Shown piece by piece: positions 27,240 to 35,242 of a stretch of DNA of 64,000 bases. Origin of the DNA: an uncultured Lachnobacterium sp. (lineage in GTDB: Bacteria; Bacillota; Clostridia; Lachnospirales; Lachnospiraceae); assembly GCA_900543445.1 (NCBI GenBank), contig UQRC01000002.1, positions 1-64,000 of the forward strand, given 5' to 3'. The notes under the pieces are model-generated. The model was not told the DNA's origin, made no database searches, and saw only the letters and a list, made by a program, of their open reading frames with translations. The stretch's first letter is position 1; each line of letters begins with the position of its first letter. The translations under genes and the position numbers were made by a program.

Positions 27240-27263
27240 TCCTGAATAGACCAATTTGTCAAC
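27234..27263 (-). promoter_or_regulatory. Promoter of the BlaI-M56 operon
   Basis: TTGACA (27258-27263) and TAAACT (27234-27239), 18-base spacer, minus strand. It lies back to back with the plus-strand TTGACA of repeat copy B, which starts only 12 bases away. Confidence 0.65.
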
Positions 27264-27272
27264 CATAAAATT

Positions 27273-27403
27273 GTTGACACCATTATGTAAATACGTTATT
27301 CTATCTTCACCAAAACTCATACTTTTCAAATTCGATGTGATACAGCGATTTGACAAATCATTTGGTGCACGATTTTCCTATGCACAAATACCCGGGTTTT
27401 TAT
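27273..27403 (+). repeat. Repeat copy B: promoter plus possible structured RNA
   Basis: Second copy of the element at 24652-24783, in the same orientation. TTGACA (27275-27280), 17-base spacer, TATTCT (27298-27303). It keeps the GATTT/AAATC hairpin and the AAAACTC closing arm. The promoter spacing is exactly conserved while flanking bases differ, which suggests the promoter is under selection or the copies are recent. Confidence 0.6.
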
Positions 27404-27468
27404 AATTGAATATTAAAAAAGTGCATGTATTTTATACACCCGCACGATCATTTTTTGTTCATTGATAA

Positions 27469-27498
27469 TTGAATAAAGACTTTACACTATGGTATAAT
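27469..27498 (+). promoter_or_regulatory. Promoter of the 44-residue gene
   Basis: TTGAAT (27469-27474), 18-base spacer, perfect TATAAT (27493-27498). The spacer contains AAAGACTTTACAC, the same string as an arm of the terminator downstream. Confidence 0.6.
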
Positions 27499-27525
27499 AT
27501 CACCAACGAAAGGCGGTGATGGAAA

Positions 27526-27660
27526 GTGAGCGAATACATGACTGGCAAAGAAGTTGTAAATCTTATCCGTAAGTTAAAAGAAAAAGGAATGTCTAGCGAC
27601 GAGATACTTGAAATCATTGAGTACATTGAAACACATGACCCAAAGGAAACAAACGAATAA
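27526..27660 (+). CDS. 44-residue helical protein associated with the repeat module
   Basis: GTG start at 27526 preceded by AAGGCGGTGAT, nearly the full anti-SD complement, then a stop at 27658. An in-frame ATG lies 12 bases on. The product (MSEYMTGKEVVNLIRKLKEK, then GMSSDEILEIIEYIETHDPK and a short acidic end) is predicted to be two helices. It resembles short tail peptides that accompany Rpn-family genes in Lachnospiraceae. It sits between repeat copy B and the copy-B terminator in the place the Rpn remnant has in copy A. The function is unknown; promoter, ribosome binding site and terminator make expression likely. Confidence 0.6.
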   Translation: MSEYMTGKEVVNLIRKLKEKGMSSDEILEIIEYIETHDPKETNE

Positions 27661-27685
27661 AATTGTAACCCTATAAAAACAATCT

Positions 27686-27727
27686 AAGGTGTAAAGTCTT
27701 TATTCAATCATCAAGACTTTACACCTT
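27686..27727. terminator. Bidirectional terminator, module copy B
   Basis: Same 15-base perfect stem as 25386-25427 with one loop change, followed by ATTTTTG. It ends the 44-residue gene and the convergent MntP-like gene. Confidence 0.85.
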
Positions 27728-27757
27728 ATTTTTGTGTTCATTATTGATTTCTATTCT

Positions 27758-28342
27758 TTAGAAAATGGATAATACTCTCTGTAACAGTACATCAATTCCG
27801 GCGATCCAAAGCAGGATGGCGCCCACGGTGTAGACCGTTGTCTTGGAAGTGAATCCCATGTGATAACCGGTGTACATGCCGCCGATCACAAACGCGATCG
27901 TAATCACGACGATCATAATCAAGATGGCGACGAGGTTCGTTCCGACGAATCCGAACGCGATTCCCGCAAGCACCGTATACAGGCTGCTAACCGTTGCAAG
28001 CCGCACGAAACGGTGAATACCAAGATTCGTCTCCAGATGTTCCTCGACGCGCTCGTTGCGTATCGCCTTCACGATCAGACGGATGCCGAGTCCGAAGAAA
28101 ATCACCATTGCAAGGATTTCGCCAAGGAACCGCTCATCCGACATCGGATGGCTTTTGCAGAACAGATCCGAAAGAAAATGTCCCAAGAAAAGCGCGATCA
28201 GCTGACATACTGCCATCAGTACACAGATTCCCGACAAAAGCTTTTTATTCACTTTATTGACCAACGATCCCTGACACTCCATCGCGCCGAAGATATCCAG
28301 AGATATCCCGGCAACGATGAGCAGATTCTCTACCCAGTTCAT
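27758..28342 (-). CDS. MntP-like six-helix membrane protein
   Basis: 194 residues with six hydrophobic segments and few charged loops. The start NWVENLLIVAGISLDIFGAM and the end WIAGIDVLLQRVLSIF place acidic residues in helices 1 and 6, as in the MntP manganese efflux family. The similarity is moderate and the usual DA[FL]A motif is altered (LDIFGAME), so a Mn2+ efflux role is tentative. It stands alone between a shared terminator and a large hairpin. Confidence 0.5.
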   Translation of the reverse strand: MNWVENLLIVAGISLDIFGAMECQGSLVNKVNKKLLSGICVLMAVCQLIALFLGHFLSDLFCKSHPMSDERFLGEILAMVIFFGLGIRLIVKAIRNERVEEHLETNLGIHRFVRLATVSSLYTVLAGIAFGFVGTNLVAILIMIVVITIAFVIGGMYTGYHMGFTSKTTVYTVGAILLWIAGIDVLLQRVLSIF

Positions 28343-28466
28343 CCACTACTCCTTATATCATGCTTTCTCACTACTCATCATCCCCCTCCACCTCACCTAT
28401 TCGCAAAATCGCACGTTACACGTGCTTTCTCGCAGCCCTGCTACTAATTTTGCTCATATGTGGGGC

Positions 28467-28487
28467 GGTGACTCTATTCGAGTCACC
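28467..28487. repeat. Small inverted repeat
   Basis: GGTGACTC-N5-GAGTCACC, a perfect eight-base stem. It lies three bases left of the larger hairpin at 28491-28547 and 125 bases upstream of the MntP-like gene. Its role is unknown. Confidence 0.5.
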
Positions 28488-28490
28488 CTG

Positions 28491-28547
28491 AGAATAAGAA
28501 AAGCTGATGCTTACATGCACGCATGGCACATCAGCTTTTCTTATTCT
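28491..28547. terminator. Long perfect inverted repeat, probable terminator of the YhgE/MMPL operon
   Basis: Nineteen-base perfect arms (28491-28509 and 28529-28547) around a 19-base loop that itself holds GCATG-type half repeats. Located 31 bases after the stop of the YhgE-like gene. The arm rich in TTTTCTTATTCT may act as U-tract for a shorter hairpin. The arms are longer than ordinary terminators. Confidence 0.55.
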
Positions 28548-28577
28548 TAACGGGCTACTGAATAGTTACCTGTTAAT

Positions 28578-30728
28578 TTATTTTACGTCCTCAGCCTTAA
28601 TGGAGTCAAGCTTGTAGATGAATTTTACGCTTCCGTTTACGCCGTCTGCAACTGATGTAAATGTCTGGTAATCCTCACCGGCGTCAAGCATTGCCTGAAG
28701 CTTGTCGGTCAGAGGCTTGATATCTCCGTTGTAGCTGTTCACGATCTTGGAGATTCCCTTCTCGTCAAACTCAACCATACCATCAGCAAGTTCATGAGAT
28801 CCGTCATCTAACTTGTCAACGCCCTCAACGATCTTCGTTGTGGCATCGTTTAATGCGGTAATTCCTTCTGTCAGTGTAGGAACCTGATCCGCAAGTGTCT
28901 GTGTTCCCTTGCTGAGCGCCGCTGCACCGCTTACAAGGCTGTATCCGTTGGACTGTACGGCCTCGATCTGTTTTGCGATTGTGGACTTTGCACTCTCAGC
29001 ACCGGTAACTGCTGCCTGGGACGCTGCCTGAGATGCTACTTCCTTGCAAGCACCTGCCAGCTGATTTGCAAGTGTCTGAAGACTGCTCTCTACACCACTG
29101 TTGATCTGCTCGTTATTTCTGCCCGCTGCAAGTGTCTGTTTGATTGTGGACTGCGTCTTGTTAAACAAGGTATCCTTTGCACCGGACTTTGCATAGATTA
29201 ACTCCGCAAGCTGTGCGCTGGACATATCTTTTCCGATTGCATACATTGCTGCGTATGTCTGATCTCCGGCCTGTGCTGCCTGTGCAAAACTTGTCTTGAT
29301 TGCAGCTGCGACCTGATCGGCTGTCAGTTTGCTATCTGCCGGCTGTTTTGCAGCACTTAAAAGTACCTGTCTGACAACTTCATTATATACGGTCTCTGCA
29401 CCCTGGCTGCTAAATGTACCATCATAGAGTGCGGTATATAATGCACCATCTGCTACGCTTCCATCTTCCTTCTGTGTATAACGGAGTGCCGCGTAGATCT
29501 GCTTTGCAACTTCTTCGGTCTTACCGTTTGCAAACTCTTTGTCAACAGCTGCGGAAGCGGTCTTGGATGCGGCAGCTTTCTCCTCATCACTCATCTTTGT
29601 ATTTAATGCTTTGTCTAAGGTCTTTAATCCCTTGCTGATACTCTTTGCGCTGGAATTTAAAGTGTTTACGCCTTTTCCAAGGTCACCGCTTGCGGAGTAA
29701 AGCTCGCTCATACCGCTTGCGTAATCTGCAAGGCTGCTCTGTAAAGTATCAAGGCCATCTGCAAGATCCGAAGAGCCATTCTTGAGATCATTGGTTGCAT
29801 CGCTCAGATCATTGATCATATCATCGAGCGAAGAAGAATCTCCAGTGCTCATAGAAACCATGCTTCCTGCATTTGCAACGATCGTCATTGCAGTGCTGAG
29901 TTCGAAGTTCTCAACATCTGCACTTACCTCAAAATACTCCGGGAGATCCAGATCATCGATGAAGTCGGAATCTTCCACACCAAGGCTGTCTTTGATGCCC
30001 GGAAGTGCATATCCGATGATGATGTTGCTGTCTCCGTTGCTCTGTACTTTTCCGTTGGTAACTTCTACGTTTGTGAAGCTGTCATCCAAAACCATTGCGG
30101 TTACAGCTGCAAACGGAACCTTCACGTCTACTTCGCTTCCGTTTACAGTCTCTTTATAAGAAGAGTTGTTGGTATAATCAAAACGGATTGTAACTTTTCC
30201 GGATTTTCCTGCGAGGTCTGCCGGAGCAATCTCGTTGCCATCCAGATAGTAAGTTACTTTCTGACTGACCGGAGCCTCCTCATCAGAAGTTCCCTGATAG
30301 TAGATGTCGTTGCCATCTGCCTGCCAGGTCAGCTTGTCGCCATCCTGCTTGAACTCCTCGTCACCCTTCACATTCTTGATGTCAGAGAGTGTGGACTTAT
30401 CCTCGATGGTTGCAGCGTCATCTGTGTTTACAAGATGATCACTTACGATCGTGTTGTATACGTTACCATTGGCATCAGACAGAAGATATACACTTTCGTC
30501 CTTGCCAATTGTTTTGTCGCTGACATCGAAGGAAACAAGATCCTTAAGATCCGTATCCTTATCGTCTTCAACAGTTGTCTCCTGCTTTACTTCTGCATTC
30601 TTGTTCTGGTCGGCATTGACTGCCACTGCTGTCATTCCGCTTCCGAGGAGTGCTACGGTGAGCACGCCTGCTACGATGCGGATTGCATATTTATTTGTGA
30701 ATTTCTTCTTTAATTCCGGTAATTTCAT
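28578..30728 (-). CDS. YhgE/Pip-like heptad-repeat surface protein
   Basis: 716 residues. One N-terminal membrane helix (IRIVAGVLTVALLGSGMTAVAV) is followed by a long extracytoplasmic region. The ends of that region carry repeated L-x2-G / A-x-G heptads (LKNGSSDLADGLDTLQSSL, ELYSASGDLGKGVNTLNSSA, ALSKGTQTLADQVPTLTEGI, KLDDGSHELADGMVEFDEKG), a hallmark of YhgE/Pip proteins. The C-terminal ABC-2-like membrane part of full-length YhgE is missing. It is 12 bases after an MMPL transporter, so it probably works as its periplasm-side (extracellular) partner, like an adaptor. Such pairs act in lipid or glycolipid export in related bacteria; the cargo here is unknown. Confidence 0.8.
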   Translation of the reverse strand: MKLPELKKKFTNKYAIRIVAGVLTVALLGSGMTAVAVNADQNKNAEVKQETTVEDDKDTDLKDLVSFDVSDKTIGKDESVYLLSDANGNVYNTIVSDHLVNTDDAATIEDKSTLSDIKNVKGDEEFKQDGDKLTWQADGNDIYYQGTSDEEAPVSQKVTYYLDGNEIAPADLAGKSGKVTIRFDYTNNSSYKETVNGSEVDVKVPFAAVTAMVLDDSFTNVEVTNGKVQSNGDSNIIIGYALPGIKDSLGVEDSDFIDDLDLPEYFEVSADVENFELSTAMTIVANAGSMVSMSTGDSSSLDDMINDLSDATNDLKNGSSDLADGLDTLQSSLADYASGMSELYSASGDLGKGVNTLNSSAKSISKGLKTLDKALNTKMSDEEKAAASKTASAAVDKEFANGKTEEVAKQIYAALRYTQKEDGSVADGALYTALYDGTFSSQGAETVYNEVVRQVLLSAAKQPADSKLTADQVAAAIKTSFAQAAQAGDQTYAAMYAIGKDMSSAQLAELIYAKSGAKDTLFNKTQSTIKQTLAAGRNNEQINSGVESSLQTLANQLAGACKEVASQAASQAAVTGAESAKSTIAKQIEAVQSNGYSLVSGAAALSKGTQTLADQVPTLTEGITALNDATTKIVEGVDKLDDGSHELADGMVEFDEKGISKIVNSYNGDIKPLTDKLQAMLDAGEDYQTFTSVADGVNGSVKFIYKLDSIKAEDVK

Positions 30729-30740
30729 GGTGAGATCCTC

Positions 30741-32831
30741 CTACTTATTCTTAATACGAAATCCTGCACTTGTTGCACAGATGATACGGTCAAAAATCAT
30801 TAACATTGATGGAAGTATGAAAGCTACAACGATCATACTGATGATTGCGCCTCGTGCCATCAGCATACACAACGAACCGATCATATCGATATCCGAATAG
30901 ATACCAACACCGAATGTTGCTGCGAAAAAGCTTAATGCACTGACTAAGATGGACTGGATTGATTTCTCCAAAGCATCTGTGATCGCTTCTTTCTTCTCCA
31001 TACCGCGTGAACGGTTTCTCTTGTACTTATTCGTCATAAGGATCGCATAATCGACGGTCGCACCAAGCTGAATGGTTCCGATAACGATTGATGCAATAAA
31101 CGGTATTACAGTTCCGGTATATGCCGGGATGCCCATATTGATAAAGATGGCAAACTCAATGACAGATACCAGAATAATCGGTAATGAAATTGACTTAAAT
31201 ACAAATGCGATGATAATGAAGATCGCTCCGATGGAAATAATACTTACATTTCTGAAATCGACAGCTGTGATCTCGATCAGATCCTTCGTACAAGGAGCTT
31301 CACCGATCAGCATTGCGGAATCATCGTACTTCTTGATGATCTTGTTGATCTCATCACACTGTGCATTTACTTCATCCGTTGCGGATGCATATTCGGAAGC
31401 GACAAGCATCAACTGGTATTTGCCACTCTTCAATTCGTCTTTGACCTCATCCGGGATCATCTCCTGCGGAACGCTTGGTCCTGTGATGGAATCTAAGGAT
31501 ACGGCAAGCTTGACGCCATCCACTTTCTTGATCTCATCGATCATGTTCATGCTGTCTTTTGCTGACAGATTACTGTCCGCAAGGATCATATGGGTTGCAC
31601 CCATGTTAAACTGTTCGGTCAGCTTATCATTACCGACCTTACTGTTGAAGGTCTCCGGCAATGTATTGGTCAGATCATAATATACATCGGTATGCGTATA
31701 ACCATATAATGCAGGAACAAGAATTACGACAAATGCGATTGCAAATACTACGTAATGCTTTGTGATCCATCCCGCGATTCTTCCGAGATCCGGCATAATA
31801 ACTTTATGCTTTGTCTTCTCGATCAGCTTATCACATACAAGGATCATTGACGGAAGGATTGTTACACAAGCGATAACACCGATGACAACGCCTTTGGCCA
31901 TAACGATTCCAAGGTCTTTACCAAGTGTAAAGCTCATGAAGCACAATGCGATAAATCCGGCTACGGTTGTGATGGAACTTCCGACTACGGAACTGATCGT
32001 GTTGGAGATTGCATGTGCCATCGCACGTTTCTTGTCTCCTTCGAATCGTTCCTGATTCTCCTGATAACTGTGCCACAGGAAAATTGAGTAATCCATGGTT
32101 ACACCGAGCTGCAGGACTGCTGCAAGCGCTTTGGTAATGTAGGAAATCTGCCCCATGAAGACATTCGAACCGAGGTTGTATACGATCGCAAGTCCGATAC
32201 TTAACAGGAAGATAACCGGAACGATTGCAGAATCCATAGTCAGTGACAGGATGATCAGTGACAATACAACCGCGATCAGAACGTAGATCACACTCTCGTT
32301 TTCCGCCAGCTTACGGATATCGTTGTTGACGGAAGCCATACCACTGACGAAACACTGGTCTCCGACCAGTCCATTGATCTCCTCGATGGCATCCATCGTT
32401 CCGTCGGAGGACATTGACTCGTCAAACAGGACTGCCATCAACTGGCTATCCGCATCTTTATTGTTAAAGAAATCATAGATATCATCCGGTAATGCCTCAC
32501 GCGGAATGCTGAAATCTACCACAGATCCATACCAGATAACTTTCTTTACATGGTTGATATCACCGATCTCATCTGCAACTTTTTGCAGGTCTTTATCGTC
32601 CATACCTTCCACAACTACAAGTGAAAATGCACCCGTTCCAAATTCATCGAGCAAGATATCCTGACCCTTCATGGTCTCAATCTCACCCGGCAGGTAAGAC
32701 AGGATATCATAGTTTACTCTGGTGTTAATGTAACCGATTCCTGACGGGATCAGTAACAGAAATGCCAGAATCAGAATCGGGATGCGAAGTTTTACAACTC
32801 CCTTTCCAAATTTAATCATTTTGTTCACCAT
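30741..32831 (-). CDS. MMPL/RND family exporter (YdfJ-like)
   Basis: 696 residues in two homologous halves. Each has one helix, an extracytoplasmic domain of ~130 residues and five more helices. MMPL-type signatures are LGVTMDYSIFLWHSYQENQE (first half) and LGATVDYAILMTNKYKRNR (second half). The Asp in helix 4 (TMDY / TVDY) is the proton-relay residue. It probably exports a lipid or amphiphile. It is followed by the YhgE-like gene and preceded by a perfect palindrome (32931-32956) and a TetR gene, giving a regulator-operator-exporter unit. Confidence 0.92.
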   Translation of the reverse strand: MVNKMIKFGKGVVKLRIPILILAFLLLIPSGIGYINTRVNYDILSYLPGEIETMKGQDILLDEFGTGAFSLVVVEGMDDKDLQKVADEIGDINHVKKVIWYGSVVDFSIPREALPDDIYDFFNNKDADSQLMAVLFDESMSSDGTMDAIEEINGLVGDQCFVSGMASVNNDIRKLAENESVIYVLIAVVLSLIILSLTMDSAIVPVIFLLSIGLAIVYNLGSNVFMGQISYITKALAAVLQLGVTMDYSIFLWHSYQENQERFEGDKKRAMAHAISNTISSVVGSSITTVAGFIALCFMSFTLGKDLGIVMAKGVVIGVIACVTILPSMILVCDKLIEKTKHKVIMPDLGRIAGWITKHYVVFAIAFVVILVPALYGYTHTDVYYDLTNTLPETFNSKVGNDKLTEQFNMGATHMILADSNLSAKDSMNMIDEIKKVDGVKLAVSLDSITGPSVPQEMIPDEVKDELKSGKYQLMLVASEYASATDEVNAQCDEINKIIKKYDDSAMLIGEAPCTKDLIEITAVDFRNVSIISIGAIFIIIAFVFKSISLPIILVSVIEFAIFINMGIPAYTGTVIPFIASIVIGTIQLGATVDYAILMTNKYKRNRSRGMEKKEAITDALEKSIQSILVSALSFFAATFGVGIYSDIDMIGSLCMLMARGAIISMIVVAFILPSMLMIFDRIICATSAGFRIKNK

Positions 32832-32867
32832 CCATTTTCTTTATTTTTCACTTGTGAGTATAAAAAA

Positions 32868-32897
32868 AAAGACCGAATATGAAAATATTCAATCTTT
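32868..32897 (-). terminator. Terminator after the TetR gene
   Basis: Imperfect stem AAAGA..GAATAT / ATATTC..TCTTT with a GAAA loop, followed on the minus strand by nine T residues. It should reduce read-through from tetR into the MMPL operon. Confidence 0.75.
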
Positions 32898-32930
32898 TTG
32901 TCTTGTATCGGTAAAATATACATTTTTGCA

Positions 32931-32956
32931 AATTTGTATAGCATAATATACAAATT
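32931..32956. promoter_or_regulatory. Perfect palindrome, likely TetR operator of the MMPL operon
   Basis: AATTTGTATA-N6-TATACAAATT, ten-base perfect arms, in the 154-base gap between tetR and the MMPL gene. The size and symmetry suit a TetR dimer. It lies about 100 bases upstream of the MMPL start; a good -35/-10 pair could not be fixed. Confidence 0.65.
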
Positions 32957-32985
32957 AGCGGTTTTGTATTTATCTATTTTGTCTC

Positions 32986-33552
32986 CTACAACTCACTGAT
33001 CACATCTGTCATAGAACGCGTGATCATATAATTGTAGGCTTCTGCAATCTCTCGCGGCGAAATCGTCATTCCCTGCCCGATCCACTCTTCCGTCGCAAAA
33101 CACATGGACTGCGCATAATAAGAAGCGATAACCTCCGGACTCAACCACTTGTGCTTAGGCGTCTTTCCCGTCATCTGCTCCTCAATGATTGCAAGCAGCA
33201 TCTCCCGCACGCATTTCTGCGCAACATCGTGGAACGTTACCGCTCCCTCCAGCTTAACGACATGAGAATAGAACGCCTTGTCCCGCTCGATACTGGTAAA
33301 AAGCAATACCATCGCTTCCGTCACCATTCCGCTTCGAACCAGCGGGAGAATCGGCTCCAGCAGCTCCGTGCGGATGATCCACTCCAGCAGTTCAAACTTA
33401 TCCTGAAAGTGGTTATAGAACGTCGGTCGTATCACACCCGCTTTATCCGTAATCTCTTTAATTGTAATCTTCTCCATCGGCCGCTTTGCTGCCAGTTCCT
33501 TTAGGCTGTCCGCCAGAAGCTGGTCGATATCGTTTTTGGTCTGTGTTGCCAT
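32986..33552 (-). CDS. TetR/AcrR family regulator of the MMPL exporter
   Basis: 188 residues. The N-terminal HTH (LLADSLKELAAKRPMEKITI, KEITDKAGVIRPTFYNHFQD, KFELLEWIIR) is typical of the DhaS-like TetR_C_8 group. The all-helical C-terminal part would bind a ligand. It probably represses the downstream MMPL/YhgE operon through the palindrome at 32931-32956. It follows a 76-residue gene with a 36-base gap. Confidence 0.87.
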   Translation of the reverse strand: MATQTKNDIDQLLADSLKELAAKRPMEKITIKEITDKAGVIRPTFYNHFQDKFELLEWIIRTELLEPILPLVRSGMVTEAMVLLFTSIERDKAFYSHVVKLEGAVTFHDVAQKCVREMLLAIIEEQMTGKTPKHKWLSPEVIASYYAQSMCFATEEWIGQGMTISPREIAEAYNYMITRSMTDVISEL

Positions 33553-33588
33553 ATGATACCTTACACTTCATCTCATTGATGAGGTTAC

Positions 33589-33819
33589 TTACTCATCAAA
33601 CTCCATGGTTACAAAATACCCCTTTTCCGTCTCCTTCACGTCAACGACAACGCCCTCCCTTGTCTTCAGGCGTTCACTGACTGCATAATTTCCGGACATT
33701 GCGATTGCATGCTCAATCGTATAGTAATAGGAAGTTGGAAGCTTACCCTCTGTTACCGAAAGATGTTCCCCTACTTTGGTAAGTCCCGGTCGTTCCATCT
33801 TAAATTCCATCTGTCTCAT
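33589..33819 (-). CDS. Small conserved-looking protein, function unknown
   Basis: 76 residues (first ATG 33819; an ATG nine bases later is possible, and the ribosome binding site GAGG is distant for both). The sequence MEFKMERPGLTKVGEHLSVT and its end TREGVVVDVKETEKGYFVTM suggest a small beta-rich fold, without signal peptide or Cys. It overlaps the 3' end of the HdeD-like gene by 20 bases and precedes tetR, so it is probably translated with them. I do not recognise the family. Confidence 0.6.
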   Translation of the reverse strand: MRQMEFKMERPGLTKVGEHLSVTEGKLPTSYYYTIEHAIAMSGNYAVSERLKTREGVVVDVKETEKGYFVTMEFDE

Positions 33820-34405
33820 CGTTATCGCCGTCCTCTACAAAATTGACATCAACCGTTCCGTTGCGTCTTGCGTAATCCTTGGCGGCATGTGTCGCTGTAC
33901 CTGCAATCCAGATGTTCGATACGCCGTTGTAGATCAATATGATTCCGACAACGATCGTTGCTTTCTCCATCATTCCGAATGCATCGAACACACAGAAAAA
34001 GCCGAGGATCACACTGATGATCGCAAGGATCAGATTCGCCCCCCATGCATCAAATCCATATTTCTTAGCCTCTATCGTTTCCTTAATGCCACGGATTCCG
34101 TGAAACAAAAGCACCACACCGATCACGATCGGGATCAGGCTCATGATGACCGCCGGATCCGCAAGAAACCAGATTCCTACCGCCAGCACCAGAATGCCCA
34201 TCACAACAGACAATCCGTTCGTCACAATGCTTAAGAAAAAGCTGCCCAGATATACTACGCCGATCACGATCATGCCGATGGCAAGAACGCTTCCGATCAC
34301 ATTCAGCACTCCGTTGTTCCAAATAATGAAAACCACACCCAATAAAATGCATAAAACTGAGGATAACAAAAAGTCCGCTTTAATTCTTCGTAAAAATTCT
34401 TTCAT
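33800..34405 (-). CDS. DUF308/HdeD-like membrane protein
   Basis: The start at 34405 (MKEFLRRIKADFLLSSVLCI) has AAGGAG upstream; the longer open frame has no site. About 201 residues with six hydrophobic segments in three repeated helix pairs (LCILLGVVFIIWNN, ILVLAVGIWFLADPAVIMS, LAIISVILGFFCVFDAFG), the HdeD pattern. The end is acidic (FVEDGDNDETDGI). HdeD in E. coli is linked to acid resistance; the role here is unknown. It is first in a run with the 76-residue gene and tetR. Confidence 0.75.
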   Translation of the reverse strand: MKEFLRRIKADFLLSSVLCILLGVVFIIWNNGVLNVIGSVLAIGMIVIGVVYLGSFFLSIVTNGLSVVMGILVLAVGIWFLADPAVIMSLIPIVIGVVLLFHGIRGIKETIEAKKYGFDAWGANLILAIISVILGFFCVFDAFGMMEKATIVVGIILIYNGVSNIWIAGTATHAAKDYARRNGTVDVNFVEDGDNDETDGI

Positions 34406-34699
34406 TCGCCCCACATCTCCTTTTTGGCTTGCTACGGCAAAAGACTCGGAAAATCTTCGAGTCTTCCGCAGTTCATCTCGAAAAATCTTCGATTTTCCTC
34501 GATGTACGGGCATTCGCCCTATCTTCCAGAAAAGTCAACGACCTCATTGTGCAAGCACATTCGGTCCTTATCTTTTCTGTTCGGCACTGCTCATTGCTTG
34601 CGCTCATTATAACATTCTTGGATTTCTAGTTCAACTTTTGAAATAATTTTGCTATAATCTAACCGTAATTTTATTCTCAATAATGTAAGGAGGACGCTT
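34406..34699. other. Divergent intergenic region with two hairpins
   Basis: Between the HdeD-like gene and ybaK. It holds AAGACTCG-N9-CGAGTCTT (34441-34465) and a second hairpin around 34480-34497 (GAAAAATC TTC GATTTTC). Both include the string AAATCTTCGA. They could be a 5' structured leader of the minus-strand gene. A plus-strand promoter for ybaK lies at the right end. Confidence 0.5.
34630..34658 (+). promoter_or_regulatory. Promoter of ybaK-like gene
   Basis: Perfect TATAAT (34653-34658) with a weak TTCAAC at 34630-34635 and a 17-base spacer; the gene starts 42 bases downstream after AAGGAGG. Confidence 0.55.
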
Positions 34700-35182
34700 A
34701 TGGGAAAAGAAACGAAAACAAATGCCGTCCGCATCTTAGAGCGAAACAAGGTTCCGTATGAACTGATTACATATGAATGCGACGAATTTATCGATGGCAT
34801 GCACACAGTCGAGAAAACCGGTGCACCGGTAGAACAGACCTACAAGACACTTGTCATGCAGGGCAAAAGCAAACAATACTATGTATTTGTCATTCCGATT
34901 GCCGAGGAAGTGGATTTAAAGGCAGCTGCCCGCTCGGTCGGTGAGAAATCCGTCGAGATGATCCACGTCAAGGATCTGACTGCGATCACCGGGTATGTCA
35001 GAGGCGGCTGCAGTCCGCTTGGTATGAAAAAAGCTTTCACAACGGTCATTGATTCCTCTGCGGAGCAGTTCGATACGATGTATGTCAGCGGAGGACGCAT
35101 TGGAACCACCATCAAACTCAATCCGCAGGATCTCGCGAAAGTGGTTCGCGCTACGTTTGCACCGATTCTGATGCACGCTTGA
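34700..35182 (+). CDS. ybaK: Cys-tRNA(Pro)/Cys-tRNA(Cys) deacylase YbaK/EbsC
   Basis: 160 residues, standard YbaK length. It hydrolyses mischarged Cys-tRNA(Pro), protecting translation. Seen are ILERNKVPYELITYECDEFI, KTLVMQGKSKQYYVFVIP, the conserved lysine in LKAAARSVGEKSVEM, GYVRGGCSPLGMKKAFTTVI and the end GRIGTTIKLNPQDL. The start is clear from AAGGAGGACGCTT. It stands alone on the plus strand. Confidence 0.95.
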   Translation: MGKETKTNAVRILERNKVPYELITYECDEFIDGMHTVEKTGAPVEQTYKTLVMQGKSKQYYVFVIPIAEEVDLKAAARSVGEKSVEMIHVKDLTAITGYVRGGCSPLGMKKAFTTVIDSSAEQFDTMYVSGGRIGTTIKLNPQDLAKVVRATFAPILMHA

Positions 35183-35242
35183 TAGTGTATAATACCTACG
35201 TAATTTCTCTGAAAAAACATATTTTTCATCATGACGGACTCA

